Source of the DNA: Siphonodentalium dalli
Lineage: Eukaryota; Mollusca; Scaphopoda; Gadilida; Siphonodentaliidae
Direction: 5' to 3'
Assembly (NCBI GenBank): GCA_032622095.1
Contig: CP136066.1
Location: 154,157,152 to 154,221,151, forward strand
Length of the DNA stretch: 64,000 nucleotides
This document shows positions 11,341-21,989 of the stretch, piece by piece. The translations under genes were made by a program, and so were the position numbers. The notes beneath the pieces are model-generated. The model was not told the origin of the DNA. It saw nothing but the letters and a program-made list of their open reading frames with translations, and made no database searches. How positions within the stretch are numbered: the stretch's first letter is position 1; every line of letters begins with the position of its first letter.

Positions 11341-12737
11341 AACAAAAACATTCATTCAGTTCACCGCACCGTTTATATTCTCATTATCGAAATTGTTATA
11401 GAAAAGTTTGTTTGACAATTTTAATTGGGTCTCACACTTAAAAAACAAGATCTATACATTGAACTTGAAGATAGTTGAATCTAAACTAATTTCTTTTTTA
11501 ATTTAGCCGAAAAGAGAAACAACAGATGATAGTAAACCTACCGTATATATAGAATATAACGATGTGGATAGTACCACATCCATAGACAATGATAGAATCT
11601 TCTGGCATGTTTTACCGCGAATTGACTAGGCTCGCATATAAACCACACCCATTCGCTAACTCCAATTCTGCTTGGTAACTGTTGTGACCTTTTCTCACCT
11701 TGACCTTAGCCGAAGCAGGATTGGTGTCGCACCTCTCAATGCCTTCACAGCTGGCGACGTTTCACGCATATGATGATAAATCCTCTAATCTTTCAATTTC
11801 AATTATTTAGTCTAATTAAAACAAAAAACTATTTGAAATATATACAATTTTTGACACAAGCACACAACCAACAACAAAAACCCCAGATTATATATGATGA
11901 AACTATAGTTACTTAAACATATACAAAATGCGTTGATGCTAGATGCGCAGTTGAATCGACAAAATATAAATTAAATAAATAAATAGTAATATATTTAAGG
12001 GGGGTTGCTAAATTGTCACATACATTGGCCTTGAAAAGGGTGATAGCAACGATGGAGACTATCCTCTCCAACAGCAGAAAATGTTCCCCTTTTTACAGGA
12101 TGGAATAACAAAAAGCTTTTGTTGCATGTTCGTTATGTTTTCGTGATATCCTAAATTTAAGGAGCGTTTGTGCAGAAAGTATAAATATTTTTGTTTAAAT
12201 ACACGAAGAATATCAATATTACATACTTGATATGCTCCGACGAAATTGGCCGAAATAATAGATGTTGATTAACTGTTTTCAAATTAAAAAATTACCGTAC
12301 ATAAGTGATATGAATGCTCTGTATTATTATATTATCATGAACATACTCTAAACACAGAACGCTCTTTATGCAATTTTGGAAACATATAGAACAGTACACC
12401 ACGAAGCAATTAACGTATCTTGTTAAAGCTGCCCCCACTGTTCAAGCCTCAAATTAAAACTAGTACTGTAAAATTACATTTATTTTGAGAATGTCATTCG
12501 GGAGGAACATGTAACTATATTGACCCAATGTACATTTAAATCCTAGGGAGTTATGTTATGAGAAGAGAGTGACTTTCACCTACGTTGTATCGGTTTATGT
12601 AATACAATACCGTTGACATTCTCAATAGTCGTCAACAAAAGCTTGGACAGGCTACGTGCTAATTAATTATACGCCTACAGTGCGGACACGCAATTTCCGA
12701 CGGATCGCCGAGATGTCTGCACTTCTGTCAGTGCACT
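11341..12737. other. Interval without recognisable gene
   Basis: AT-rich. Copies of the recurrent AACGCTCTTTAT motif appear at 12358-12369, with a weaker inverted partner GGAGCGTTTGTG at 12161. No coding signal. Confidence 0.45.
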
Positions 12738-12873
12738 TGATTGTTATTATTGGGGGTTTGGAGGTGACGGTTTGTACGGGCGGACCCACGATTTTATGAA
12801 CCCACGAAAAAGTCATAAATGGCTGAACCTCGAAAATTTATACAAAAGAATTTAAAGCCATACACAGTAATTG
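12738..12873 (-). repeat. Dispersed repeat, copy 2 (inverted relative to 1190-1325)
   Basis: Carries GGAGGTGAC, AAAAAGTCATAAATGGCTGA and GAATTTAAAGCC, the reverse complement of the copy near the left end of the window. Divergence is visible but the blocks are collinear. Confidence 0.6.
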
Positions 12874-13299
12874 CTCGCGTTAAAAAAAATTTGAGGATCA
12901 AGCAATTTGATGTGTACATTGATCACTTATATATACGGACTCTATTTACTGATATTACCTGATCTGGTAATAGTAATAGTGTGGAAAGTAAACAACTATT
13001 TGTGAATTTCTATCACTTCGTTAATTATCTCTTTTATGAAATTATAGTTTTTTCCTTTCCACTCAATTACTATTACCCGACTAGGATGAACATAACGAAC
13101 GCCCATTGGTGGTATACATGGTGTAGAATGTGGTTATTGTTGTTTTGTTTATCTCTGACGCGATAATCTGTATCATGTCAAGTCCGCATTTTACATGCAT
13201 TATTTATTAAAGTGAAGCTAGCTGTGTGAATACAGAGGGTGTGTAATTCTATATAAAATATACCGACCGTGGCAGCCTTACTGTGGATACATTTAACCC

Positions 13300-13851
13300 A
13301 AACCATAGGGCGCCGCCATGAAACTGGTGGGAGACACTTACGAATCGACGCCGAAAAACCAAGCTAATCCAATGTTTCAAAATGGTGAAAAAGTCAAAAC
13401 CCGCCTACCTATACATATATGTTCCCCCTGTATCAGGGAGTCTAACAAATTACGACTTCAGACCTAAAGAGATGAAACCGGTTTTTTGTAATACTGAATA
13501 ATAAAAAATCCTTTTTACCTACAGCTGTGAGTCTATGGAATTATCTACCACCGAAGGCCAAAAAATGTGAAACCATATCTGAACTAAGACTTATATCGCA
13601 GGCACATTATAATTAACAATAACAGTAATTTCATTGAGCTATATACATTCATATACATCGAAATGTTCATTCTATTTCTGTCTGCATGAAACGGTCACCA
13701 TTCAATATTTCATATGTGTAGGAGATAAGCACTATGCTTACCACCAAATCCCATTATAACAATCAATATCTTTCATCATCATACCGTGAACTTTGTACAT
13801 TATATTGGTTAAATAAAATATGTTTAAACTAAACAATAGGGCGCCGCCATG
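13300..13851 (+). mobile_element. 5'-truncated non-LTR retroposon with target-site duplication
   Basis: The insertion 13321-13830 lies between two direct copies of a 21-bp sequence (13300-13320 and 13831-13851; core ATAGGGCGCCGCCATG, one mismatch, C/A). A duplication of this length flanking a fragment that ends in an AATAAA-containing tail is the signature of target-primed reverse transcription. The pre-insertion site also has inverted CCGACCGTG / CACGGTC on either side, so it may have landed in an older MITE. Confidence 0.75.
13430..13616 (+). pseudogene. C-terminal remnant of a non-LTR reverse transcriptase protein
   Basis: In one frame the strand reads SFLPTAVSLWNYLPPKAKK and ends at a TAA at 13614-13616. 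The S-F-x-P-x-x-V-x-x-W-N-x-L-P pattern is the conserved extreme C-terminus of many metazoan ORF2 proteins, after the reverse transcriptase domain. The preceding 70 bp contain NYDFRPKEMK in another frame, so at least one indel and a doubled stop disrupt it. It lies inside the duplication-flanked insertion and is followed by a 3' untranslated tail to 13830. Only this end of the protein is present; the clade cannot be fixed. Confidence 0.65.
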
Positions 13852-14699
13852 CACGGTCTATATTGCGATGGGGAGGAAGAGCACCAAGATCGATTAAAAA
13901 ACATTTTATCGCAGATTTCCCCCAAACTTATTTGTAGGATTCCCCACGATATAAGGAATCGAATGGTTAGTTTAAAGGGATAATATACTATTGTTGTTGG
14001 TTTCTACAGTCTGTGCTTTGCAGAATAAGGTAACCGGGTGTCCATTATTTGAAAGTCTGTTGAGTACGAAGAATCGTTACGGATAGCAGATAAGCCGGAA
14101 TGCGAATAGAACTACCATCGTTCCATATACTAGTCCCAGATACTCATTGGATATAGTCACTAATCAGTGAGTGGCCTTCGAGAGTTCACGCCCCGTATCA
14201 ACATACTTTTTTACATGATCATGTGTGCCACGCGTTGCATAATCCACTTTCCGTCAATTAATTTGATTGCGTCTTGTATACGGAAATTCCTAATTTAATT
14301 TATGACTCGAGCCATTGATAAAATTTATATCGAATTATTAACTTTGATTTTATGATAACCTGTTAACCTGAACGTTTACAGAAGACATCTTCGACTTAAG
14401 TCACTTATTTTTCGATATATTATCGATATTATATCGTTGTTATTACCGGAAATTTATTGAAATTGGCGTAAAGTCTCCCATTTAAATTTGTTAAAATGGC
14501 GCCTGTTGCCATGACATTATTATGTATATATGTTCTCTAGTTATCGCCAAATTGTGTTATACTAAACCATGACAGACTTATCCTATCGAGATGTGAAACC
14601 AACCACATGTTACAATGTATATTTGCCGGTGTTCTGAAAAAAGGACAACAGTTTAAATCGCGTACATCTAGAAATTTATGCGATGAGTTATGAAAAACA
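13852..14699. other. Interval without recognisable gene
   Basis: AT-rich non-coding sequence by eye. No frame of note. Confidence 0.4.
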
Positions 14700-15946
14700 T
14701 ACATATTCCGAAATAAAAGGGTTTATTCTGACCAAAGAGACGCATACATTCCTCCTTCGAGCCAATTCGGGTCAATTCCTATAGCTGTGTTCCTGTTCGG
14801 GTGATGTTTCCCCACCATGTCATTTAGTGACGAGTGAGTGTTGTTGTCAGAAACTGAACAAAGGTCTACATAATGTCTTGAAACGTTAGAGAAATATACC
14901 CAATTCAATGATCTCGTGGTTAATGAAAGTAAATCAAAATGTGTGGTTTTTAGGTCAAAGAGAACTAAACGTGAACCAAGTTTCAATATAAATGCAAAGT
15001 CGCTTGAATTAGTTTCAGAGTGGGAAAGCCACGAAAGCAATGTTCTTTTTAAACCAGTCTGTTCCTTCAAAGATGAAGCTTTCTATTCCAACTAAATGCA
15101 ACTTGTTCGACAACTTAATAAAACCGATGTTATACGGATGTGAGATATGGACAGGAGAAACCAATATGCTTCACTCAGATACCAATACCAAGTGAGCAAG
15201 TCCATCTGAGGTTTTGCAAAACAACATTAGGTGTTAACCGAAATGCTACGAATCATGCCGTCTGCGCATAATTCCCAGTTATAAATGATGCGACTACTCA
15301 ACAATTTAGATATATGAAATACATTTCGAACCTTTCAAGTGGGTGCTTGGTATATACATGATGCATACATCGAATCGCTTAGAGACCCGTCTATTTCATT
15401 ATGTAAAATACGGCGTCGATATTTCAGACCGCCGGAGATTCCAAGGGATACAAGAGCGCGCCCTGGTGGATAAACTGCAATCTGATCATTTGATGCGATT
15501 TTATAATGTAAATCATGCCGAAAAGAAAACGATCAGTGGAAATAAAATACGAACATATAGATTATTCAAATCAAAGTATGAAATTGAACCATACATTGTC
15601 AATGCGCGATCTGTCAAAGCGAGAATTCTATTCACAAGATTGAGAATCAGTAATCATCGACTGGAAATCGAAAAAGGGAGACATAATCAGCCCCCAAAAC
15701 CTGAGAGAAAGATTGTGTTATGCGTGTAATTCAACAAAAATTGAGTCAGAATATCATTTCATCTTAGAATGTCAGGCATACGAAAGTATTCGTGAAACTT
15801 ATGTAAAAGACATAATTGCAACGTGCCCTCATTTCTTAGAAATGATCAATTATGAGAAGTTCAGATTTATTAATCACAACTTGTTTACTGATGCTATTGC
15901 TAGTTCCAGTATTTGGGCAAATTATTTATATTTCCATAAATGTTAA
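14700..15946 (+). pseudogene. Decayed non-LTR retrotransposon ORF2, thumb to C-terminal zinc knuckle
   Basis: Fragments in several plus frames follow the order expected for the 3' half of a metazoan ORF2. NESKSKCVVFRSKRTKR (~14930-14975) is the region after the palm. MLYGCEIW (~15129) and HLRFCKTTLGVNRNA (~15201-15250) belong to the connector. A longer open piece at 15343-15729 contains RISNHRLEIEKGRH. After a frameshift, 15713-15946 gives CYACNSTKIESEYHFILEC, a C-x2-C-x8-H-x4-C knuckle, then a stop at 15944. The YxDD catalytic box is not clearly present. This architecture is common in cnidarian and mollusc non-LTR elements. Opposite-strand frames here are shadows. It is dead: multiple frames, 5' truncation. 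Confidence 0.75.
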
Positions 15947-15997
15947 GGCTACTAGTAGTAGTACTCCTGATACCAGTATTTTAAAGTAGGTTAAAGA

Positions 15998-16358
15998 TAC
16001 GGGCGACGTTGGCTGTGGGTATGGTGTTAAAATATTCACCTCCGTCAAAAACCGCCATAAACAGAAAGAATAGACAGACTTTGTTCTTAAACCAATCAGA
16101 AATATGGCATAAACAGTATGTTATTGTCAATTATTTCTCCTTTGTTATGTAAACAAAAGCAAAAAACGTTACGTTACAACATCTGTAACACGAGCAGGCT
16201 CTTGTTTACGTATACCATCGTACGTCTTGGCGACAATATACTATTTACACGCTGATTATGTTTGGCATATGAACAAAACTATATATATTTTAATATTCCT
16301 TCTGTTGATGGCGATTTGAACAAATATGAATATTTCTGCAACGAACGCCGCCCGTGCG
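15998..16358 (+). mobile_element. MITE family A, copy 2 (~360 bp)
   Basis: Ends are imperfect inverted repeats: ACGGGCGACGTTGGCTG on the left and GCAACGAACGCCGCCCGTGC on the right. The interior matches the inverted copy at 4643-4965 in order. No coding capacity. It sits ~50 bp after the stop of the preceding retroelement fragment. Confidence 0.7.
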
Positions 16359-16985
16359 TTTAACCGCTAACAACTAAATAAGCCAAGTAGGACTAAGAGA
16401 GTTAGATTGTGACATGGTTTTTTTTATTCTATTCTAAATTCTACTTAATTAGTAGTGCCACACTCACTGACTCAGCGACACTGTCAGTGTGTGGTATTGA
16501 CACGTGAAAATAAATTTACTTGGCCTTAGACTTATGTTTACAAAAATAAAAATAAACTCGAGCCACGTGAAAACTAACTTCCGCCTTTGTGTTTACTTTC
16601 GTAACGAAGCTTTTCAAACTTAAGTTAGTTGATTTCTTGAATTTGAATCAATCTTCTTCGACAAGCGAACAGTACAACGACTGAACGAGTTACAATTTAC
16701 ACAAGCTACAGATGCATAGCACAGTTAACACACGTACAGGGCTGTTTAAATTTTACTTTATATCTATCAATATTATCGTTAATTTATTTATTTTCATTTT
16801 CGGTTTATTAAGAATCAGGTGACCCCACACATGTAATTGTAAACACTGGTAAAGGTATTCCACAACTTGGCACAAGAACAGTGCACCTTTTCACTTTATT
16901 TGTTCTGGTGGAAACTTCACATGCACATTTATGAAGCTTGACTTTCATCTCAGTTAAAGATGCATAATCTGATTAAACATTCCTA
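16359..16985. other. Interval without recognisable gene
   Basis: AT-rich, no recognisable frame or repeat beyond a (GTG)CCACACTCACTGACTCAGCGACAC block with CACTGA/TCAGTG symmetry near 16460. Confidence 0.4.
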
Positions 16986-17324
16986 AATAACTATTTCGTT
17001 GGCTTCGGTAGTATAAAATATGTTATTCGAGTCGAGGAACACATTCACCACAGCTCAGAGTTATCAGATATCGAATTTTGAAACCTGCTATTTTTTACGG
17101 CACGATGCCACTCGAATATTGACTAGTAGTGTGTCTCCATTTATGTCCGACCAAATATTAGAGTAATCCTCCCTGGTATGCAATTTGATGGTGTCGGGTT
17201 GTCTGGTTTCATGTCAAAACTTGAAAGGTTTGAAACATCCATATCTGATAACTCTCATCTTTGGTGGTTGGGTTCCTCGACTCGAATATATGTTCTGCCC
17301 CCGATGCCAACGGAAATAATAATT
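16986..17324. mobile_element. MITE with ~100-bp terminal inverted repeats
   Basis: The left arm reads TTCGTTGGCTTCGG, ATTCGAGTCGAGGAAC and GAGTTATCAGATATCG in order. The right arm carries the same blocks inverted, ending CCGATGCCAACGGAA. The total is about 340 bp with a short central loop. No coding sequence. Confidence 0.8.
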
Positions 17325-17501
17325 TAGGGGCGTTTAATCGGATTATGCATTTTTAATATAAACTGTATGACAGGTTGAATGCCAACTATAGCACTCGTAG
17401 GTGCTAATCACATGCACTTGTATAAAATGTCCAATAACTTGAATAAGCCACAAAAATAGAAACAATATTGTATTTTTTTTCGCCATTTTTTTTTTTACAT
17501 T

Positions 17502-18300
17502 ATTATTATACTTCCATGGTGTAACCAAGGAAGTATATTGTTTTTCTATTGGGGCCGTTTTCCGTTTTATTGAAAATACTCAGAAACTAATTGGAGGAGG
17601 ACCGTGAAATCTCTAGGGAACGTAGGCATCTAAGGGATACTGAAAATGAAGATATCACGATGTCGCCAGAACGCTTCGCCACGGAATGAAATTCAAAAAA
17701 AATATATTTTTCACTATTATTATTATTATTAAAATACTCCACACTTTTATAATCACAATATTTCGGAAAGTATGAGCAGTAGAATACTAAAAGTTGGTAA
17801 GTATGTTGGGGCAAATGCGTTTTATGCCTTAGTCGCATAACGAATATTGTAAGTAAGTAAGTAATGCTTTATTCTCAGCCATTATAATACATGGTACATG
17901 TCCGCGCTTTCTTCGCAGAGTTATCTCCCCTTATACGAAAACATGTCATTGTATTATGTCGGAAATTATAAGGAGCAGAGCATCGAAAATTGGACCGTAT
18001 GCACAACTCGATATGCCCTACAAACCAACGGCATCAAAACTTGTGTCCGAGCTTTTCCTGAGGAGTTACCGCCCATAAATAGGCAAACCTCAAATTGGTT
18101 GTACTCAGCTGTTCTTTTGTATAATTGTAGATAACCGAATTCGGTTTTCGCAGTCCTCTTGGTAGTTGTCAGTTCATTGCGAAAACAAAAACTTGACAGG
18201 GCCGGTCATATAATTTTACATTGGGGTAGGGGCAAATTTTTCGAAAAAAAAATTTCTTAACGAAAGTAGTCTATTAAGGTATGCGCATTCCATGAGTGAA
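17502..18300 (+). repeat. Direct repeat, copy A (partner 18993-19718)
   Basis: Begins with the short palindrome ATACTTCCATGG...CCAAGGAAGTAT, includes an (ATT)n run, the GAGTTATCTCCCC motif and GAATTCGGTTTTCGCAG, and ends GCGCATTCCATGAGTGAA. It is nearly collinear with copy B about 1.49 kb downstream. It differs by a 50-bp insertion (17849-17898) and a ~45-bp longer segment near 18205-18245. The ends do not look like LTRs (no TG...CA), so I read it as a segmental duplication or two copies of one repeat family. A 78-codon frame in both copies is addressed under rejected items. Confidence 0.85.
17849..17898 (-). mobile_element. Extremely truncated non-LTR 3' tail (~50 bp)
   Basis: Present in repeat copy A and exactly absent from copy B, whose sequence continues GAATATTGTCC across the site. 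On the minus strand it reads GGCTGAGAATAAAGCATTAC followed by (TTAC)n. It thus has an AATAAA signal and a 4-bp tandem tail, as expected of a CR1/L2-type 3' end. Confidence 0.65.
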
Positions 18301-18329
18301 GCTGATCATAAAGCAAAACGAAATTTTGA

Positions 18330-18835
18330 AATCCGATTAGAAACACCAGAGTTGTTGGTCCTGGAAATTCGCATTTTTGCGCTGATCTGCTAACGACCGC
18401 AACTCCTCTGAAAGTATCCGACATTAAAAGCCGTATCACACGCTGGTGTGACCGGAATAAAGAGCGCAAGTGGTGCGCCAAAATCTGCCAGGTTCGGTTC
18501 AGTATTGTGGGTTTGGGGAGGGGGTGGTCCCAGGTCCCAATTTGTTTTGGTCTCAGAATCAGATGAAACTTGGAATATAACATCTACCATACAAGCTGAT
18601 TAGGAAACTGAAAACAAATCGTTAATCCGTTGGAAAATGTCGGAGATTAGGTCCCTCAAAGTTTAAAATTGGGCACATATGCTTGTCAATTTCAAAATGT
18701 TATTCGTCTCTGAATCAGATGAAATCCATACCATTGCATCTCTGAGAGCAGCAGATCACAAAACTGAAAACAGTTTTAAAATCCGTTGGTAAATAACGAA
18801 GTTACGGGCCCTCAAATTTCGCATTTTGAGCCCAG
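18330..18835. repeat. ~155-bp tandem repeat, about three diverged units
   Basis: GAATCAGATGAAA followed by ACTGAAAAC and AATCCGTTGG(A/T)AAAT and ending in a (G)GGCCCTCAAA-like block occurs at 18550 and 18705, with a more diverged copy before 18420. Spacing is about 155 bp. It lies between the two direct-repeat copies. Non-coding. Confidence 0.6.
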
Positions 18836-18992
18836 GTTGACAATGTGCTTATCCCGTCACACAGTTTCGAGGCAGGGGAGGGGTCACTCCCATACACTTC
18901 AGATGAAAATACAAAAGCCAGGATAACATATGGTCACACAACTGAACATTTTGTATTACTAAACTGCGATTCTTTCATCTCAATATTTGCTC

Positions 18993-19718
18993 TATTATTA
19001 TACTTCCATGGTGTAACCAAGGAAGTATATTGTTTTTATATTGGGGCCGTTTTCCGTTTTATTGAAAATACTCAGAAACTAATTGGAGGAGGACCGTGAA
19101 ATCTCTAGGGAACGTAGGCATATAAGGGATACTGAAAATGAAGATATCACGATGTCGCCAGAACGCTTCGCCACGGAATGAAATTAAAAAAATATATATA
19201 TTTTTCACTATTATTATTATTATTATTATTATTAAAATACTCCACACTTTTATAATCACAATATTTCGGAAAGTATGAGCAGTAGAAAACTAAAAGTTGG
19301 TAAGTATGTTGGGGCAAATGAGTGTTATGCCTTAGTCGCATAGCGAATATTGTCCACGCTTTCTTCGCAGAGTTATCTCCCCTTATACGAAAACATGTCA
19401 TTGTATTATGTCGGAAATTATAAGGAGCAGAGCATCGAAAATTGGACCGTATGCATAACTCGATATGCCCTACAAACCAACGGCATCAAAACTTGTGTCC
19501 GAGCTTTTCCTGAGGAGTTACCGCCCATAAATAGGCAAACCTCAAATTGGTTGTACTCAGCTGTTCTTTTGTATAATTGTAGATAACCGAATTCGGTTTT
19601 CGCAGTCCTCTTGGTAGTTGTCAGTTCATTGCTAAAACAAAAACTTGACAGGGCCGGTCGAAAAAAAAAATTCTTAACGAAAGTAGTCTATTAAGGTATG
19701 CGCATTCCATGAGTGAAT
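18993..19718 (+). repeat. Direct repeat, copy B (partner 17502-18300)
   Basis: Same order of landmarks as copy A. It lacks the 50-bp retroposon tail and part of the segment before the terminal block, and has a longer (ATT)n run (19208-19235). It ends at a poly-T tract at 19719. Confidence 0.85.
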
Positions 19719-20319
19719 TTTTTTTTTTTATAAGTACAGAGCTCTAAATTTTTTATTGCATATTCCGTATTGGACGAGAGATTCTGACTCGAAGATACCG
19801 CTTAAAAATGTTTTTACCCCGGACTTTCCGCGTTACGGGGAACGGAAATATTGCAACTATTTTTCCCGCCAAATCCAAACCGGCTGATTAAAGAGCAAGA
19901 TAATGTCGTAGCAAGTACTTTGACATACTTTATGTACGTGCCAGAAGTTTGACTGCTATACTATAAATGTAACATGCCCAACGGAGAATGCGTGTCAGGG
20001 TGGGTTGAGACTTTAGGAATATTCCACGAAAATTGCAAAGGGGGAAAATTCAAACATCGAGATAATTCTTTTTGACGAGTACATCTGATGGCTAGTGTTC
20101 ACGCGCATCTAAAGCGCAATTTTCTAATTTTCAGATGGAACGGTTTACTCGTGACAACGCTATATATCATAAATATGTATACTTATGTAGTCTATCACTA
20201 GCCGGTTTTTAGCCCCAAATCCAAACGGGCTAATGTAGGAGCGAGTTTATTGCGGTGGTACGTAAGTCGGTATACTGTAGGTATGCCTACAAAATTTGAC
20301 CTCTCTAATATAAACGCAA
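19719..20319. other. Interval without recognisable gene
   Basis: Starts with an 11-bp T run. GCCAAATCCAAAC(C/G)GGCT occurs at 19869 and, as CCCCAAATCCAAACGGGCT, at 20213, which hints at an internal ~345-bp repeat. Non-coding. Confidence 0.4.
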
Positions 20320-20324
20320 CCTGT

Positions 20325-20600
20325 TAATGTCAGGTCATGGTCACGACTTGACCCGCCCAAAAGACTCCCGGGACAAAAGTACCCCTAGGTATCGAATTTC
20401 GTGTAAATCCGCCTGTTTTACCAGATTTGACCTTCGATTGACCTTTTTGAAGACCAATGTCAGGTCGGGGTCACGATTCGACCCGTCCAAAACACTCCCT
20501 GGACAAAAGTACACACATTTATCAGATTTCGTCAAAATTCGTCCAGCAGTTTTCCCGGCCATAGCTGACAGACAAACAAACAGACAGACAGAAGTACCAA
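20325..20600 (+). repeat. 131-bp repeat in two tandem copies ending in (CAGA)n
   Basis: AATGTCAGGTC(A/G)(T/G)GGTCACGA at 20325 recurs at 20456 with GACCCGYCCAAAA and GGACAAAAGTAC. The second copy ends with GCCATAGCTGACAGACAAAC and a CAGA run at 20565-20592. Open frames of 123-128 codons on both strands are by-products of this repeat. Confidence 0.8.
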
Positions 20601-20775
20601 AATATATATTAAATTTAGAAATGTCAATGCAAGTCCACCATCGGATCGTAAGGCACCAATATGCATTCGCACGAAGAGGAACACACATATACGCATAACA
20701 CTCAAATGGGATGGGATGGAATACCATGGAAGTATATCTGATTCCATGGAATCTGACCTCTAGTTATTATTAATA

Positions 20776-21093
20776 TTAACCCTTTCATGACTGGAGTTTC
20801 CTGAAATTTTGCAAATACCCTGTGCCAATGGAATCTCTTTATGCTAGTCGCCCATATAGGGCGCCAGGGATTCATCCAGGGTTTGAGTTTAGGCACGTGC
20901 CCTTCGGACCACTGGTGCTATCGACCACCACCTCCATGCACTCTTGCTTTTTACGCATAAAAAAACAGCATGCCAATGTGCAGTTCAAATTCAATATATA
21001 TAGCTACATAAATAATACAATGATCCTAATGTCAATTGATCTAGTCAAAATATAAATGCTGCACCAGCGCAGCCCCCGTCATGAAAGGGTCAA
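20776..21093. mobile_element. piggyBac-type MITE (TTAA ends), ~318 bp
   Basis: Left end TTAACCCTTTCATGAC, right end GTCATGAAAGGGTCAA: perfect 12-bp inverted CCCTTTCATGAC next to TTAA (right copy mutated to TCAA). Ends starting CCC directly inside TTAA are typical of piggyBac elements. The element at 50619-50959 has the same design. No transposase. Confidence 0.75.
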
Positions 21094-21339
21094 CGAGTAT
21101 TGGTATCAATAATATTAGTATAATGGAGTTTGGTGAAGAAACAATTTAATATGTCATGTTTCCTATTTATAATAATCGTGATGGGTTGTAATAATCATAT
21201 ACATGTAGGCGTGATTTTTTTTTTATCAAAAATAAATAATCATGCATGCCGACTATTATTCGAAGGTGATAGTACGTCGATTGGCATATATACCTCGAGG
21301 TTAAGCTACATGTACACGTATATACTTGTTTATAGTTCA

Positions 21340-21680
21340 CAAATGATCAGAGGCTCTGTCCAAATTAAAACAAATTGTGAATAGTGGCCGGAGGCTCTGT
21401 CCAAATTTTTAATAATGTAAAATAGTGGCCGGAGGCTTCCAAATTTTTAATTCATGTAAAATCGTGACAGGAAGCTAGGTCCAAATTTTAGATATGTAAA
21501 TATTATATATGGATCTGTTTCCAACAATATTGAGTTCGAAAACCAGGTGGATGGAGACTGTCGAAATGTTTTGATTTGTAAATAGTGGCCGTAGACTGTC
21601 CAAATTTTAAATTATGTAAATAGTGGCAGGATGCTCCATCCAAATTTTACAATATGTAAATAGTATATGCCATAGTATCT
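21340..21680. repeat. Degenerate tandem repeat (GTGGCCGGAGGCT...CCAAATTTT)
   Basis: Units of roughly 45-60 bp built from AAATAGTGGC(C/A)GGA(G/T)GCT, then TCCAAATTTT and (A/T)TATGTAA. At least five recognisable copies near 21348, 21381, 21421, 21467 and 21612. Heavily diverged. Confidence 0.75.
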
Positions 21681-21989
21681 GTTTAAATTTTGAGTAAGTC
21701 AGTACATACTGGAATGATGAATGACATATAGACTATCATCTACTTTTTATTTCATACTTTTTTTTTCTCATTTCCATTGCAGCTACTGTCCACCATTCTT
21801 AAAAACTATACCACTGCAAAGAGATCGGTTCAATAAAAGATAACCACTGTTACGACTGAATTTCCTCAGTTAGTACCAACATATACTAGTAATACTACTC
21901 TTTAGTATTCATAATTTTAGTAACAACCATCATATCTAGATAAAAATAATTCCTTCCCATAGCTCTGATTTCCACCATTGTCAGTCAAA

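Noticed and set aside
14723-15070. 115-codon minus frame
   Set aside because: Shadow of the plus-strand reverse transcriptase remnant, whose motifs are recognisable on the other strand.
17898-18134. 78-codon frame conserved in both copies of the direct repeat (also 19350-19586)
   Set aside because: Copies are nearly identical over non-coding flanks too, so frame retention reflects recent duplication. No domain and no start context.
17502-19718. LTR retrotransposon with 0.75-kb LTRs
   Set aside because: No TG...CA ends, no primer binding site or polypurine tract, and only ~690 bp of non-coding sequence between copies.
20341-20747. 128-codon minus frame containing a CLFVCLS motif
   Set aside because: The motif is the (CAGA/CAAA)n run read on the minus strand; the remainder is the 131-bp tandem repeat.
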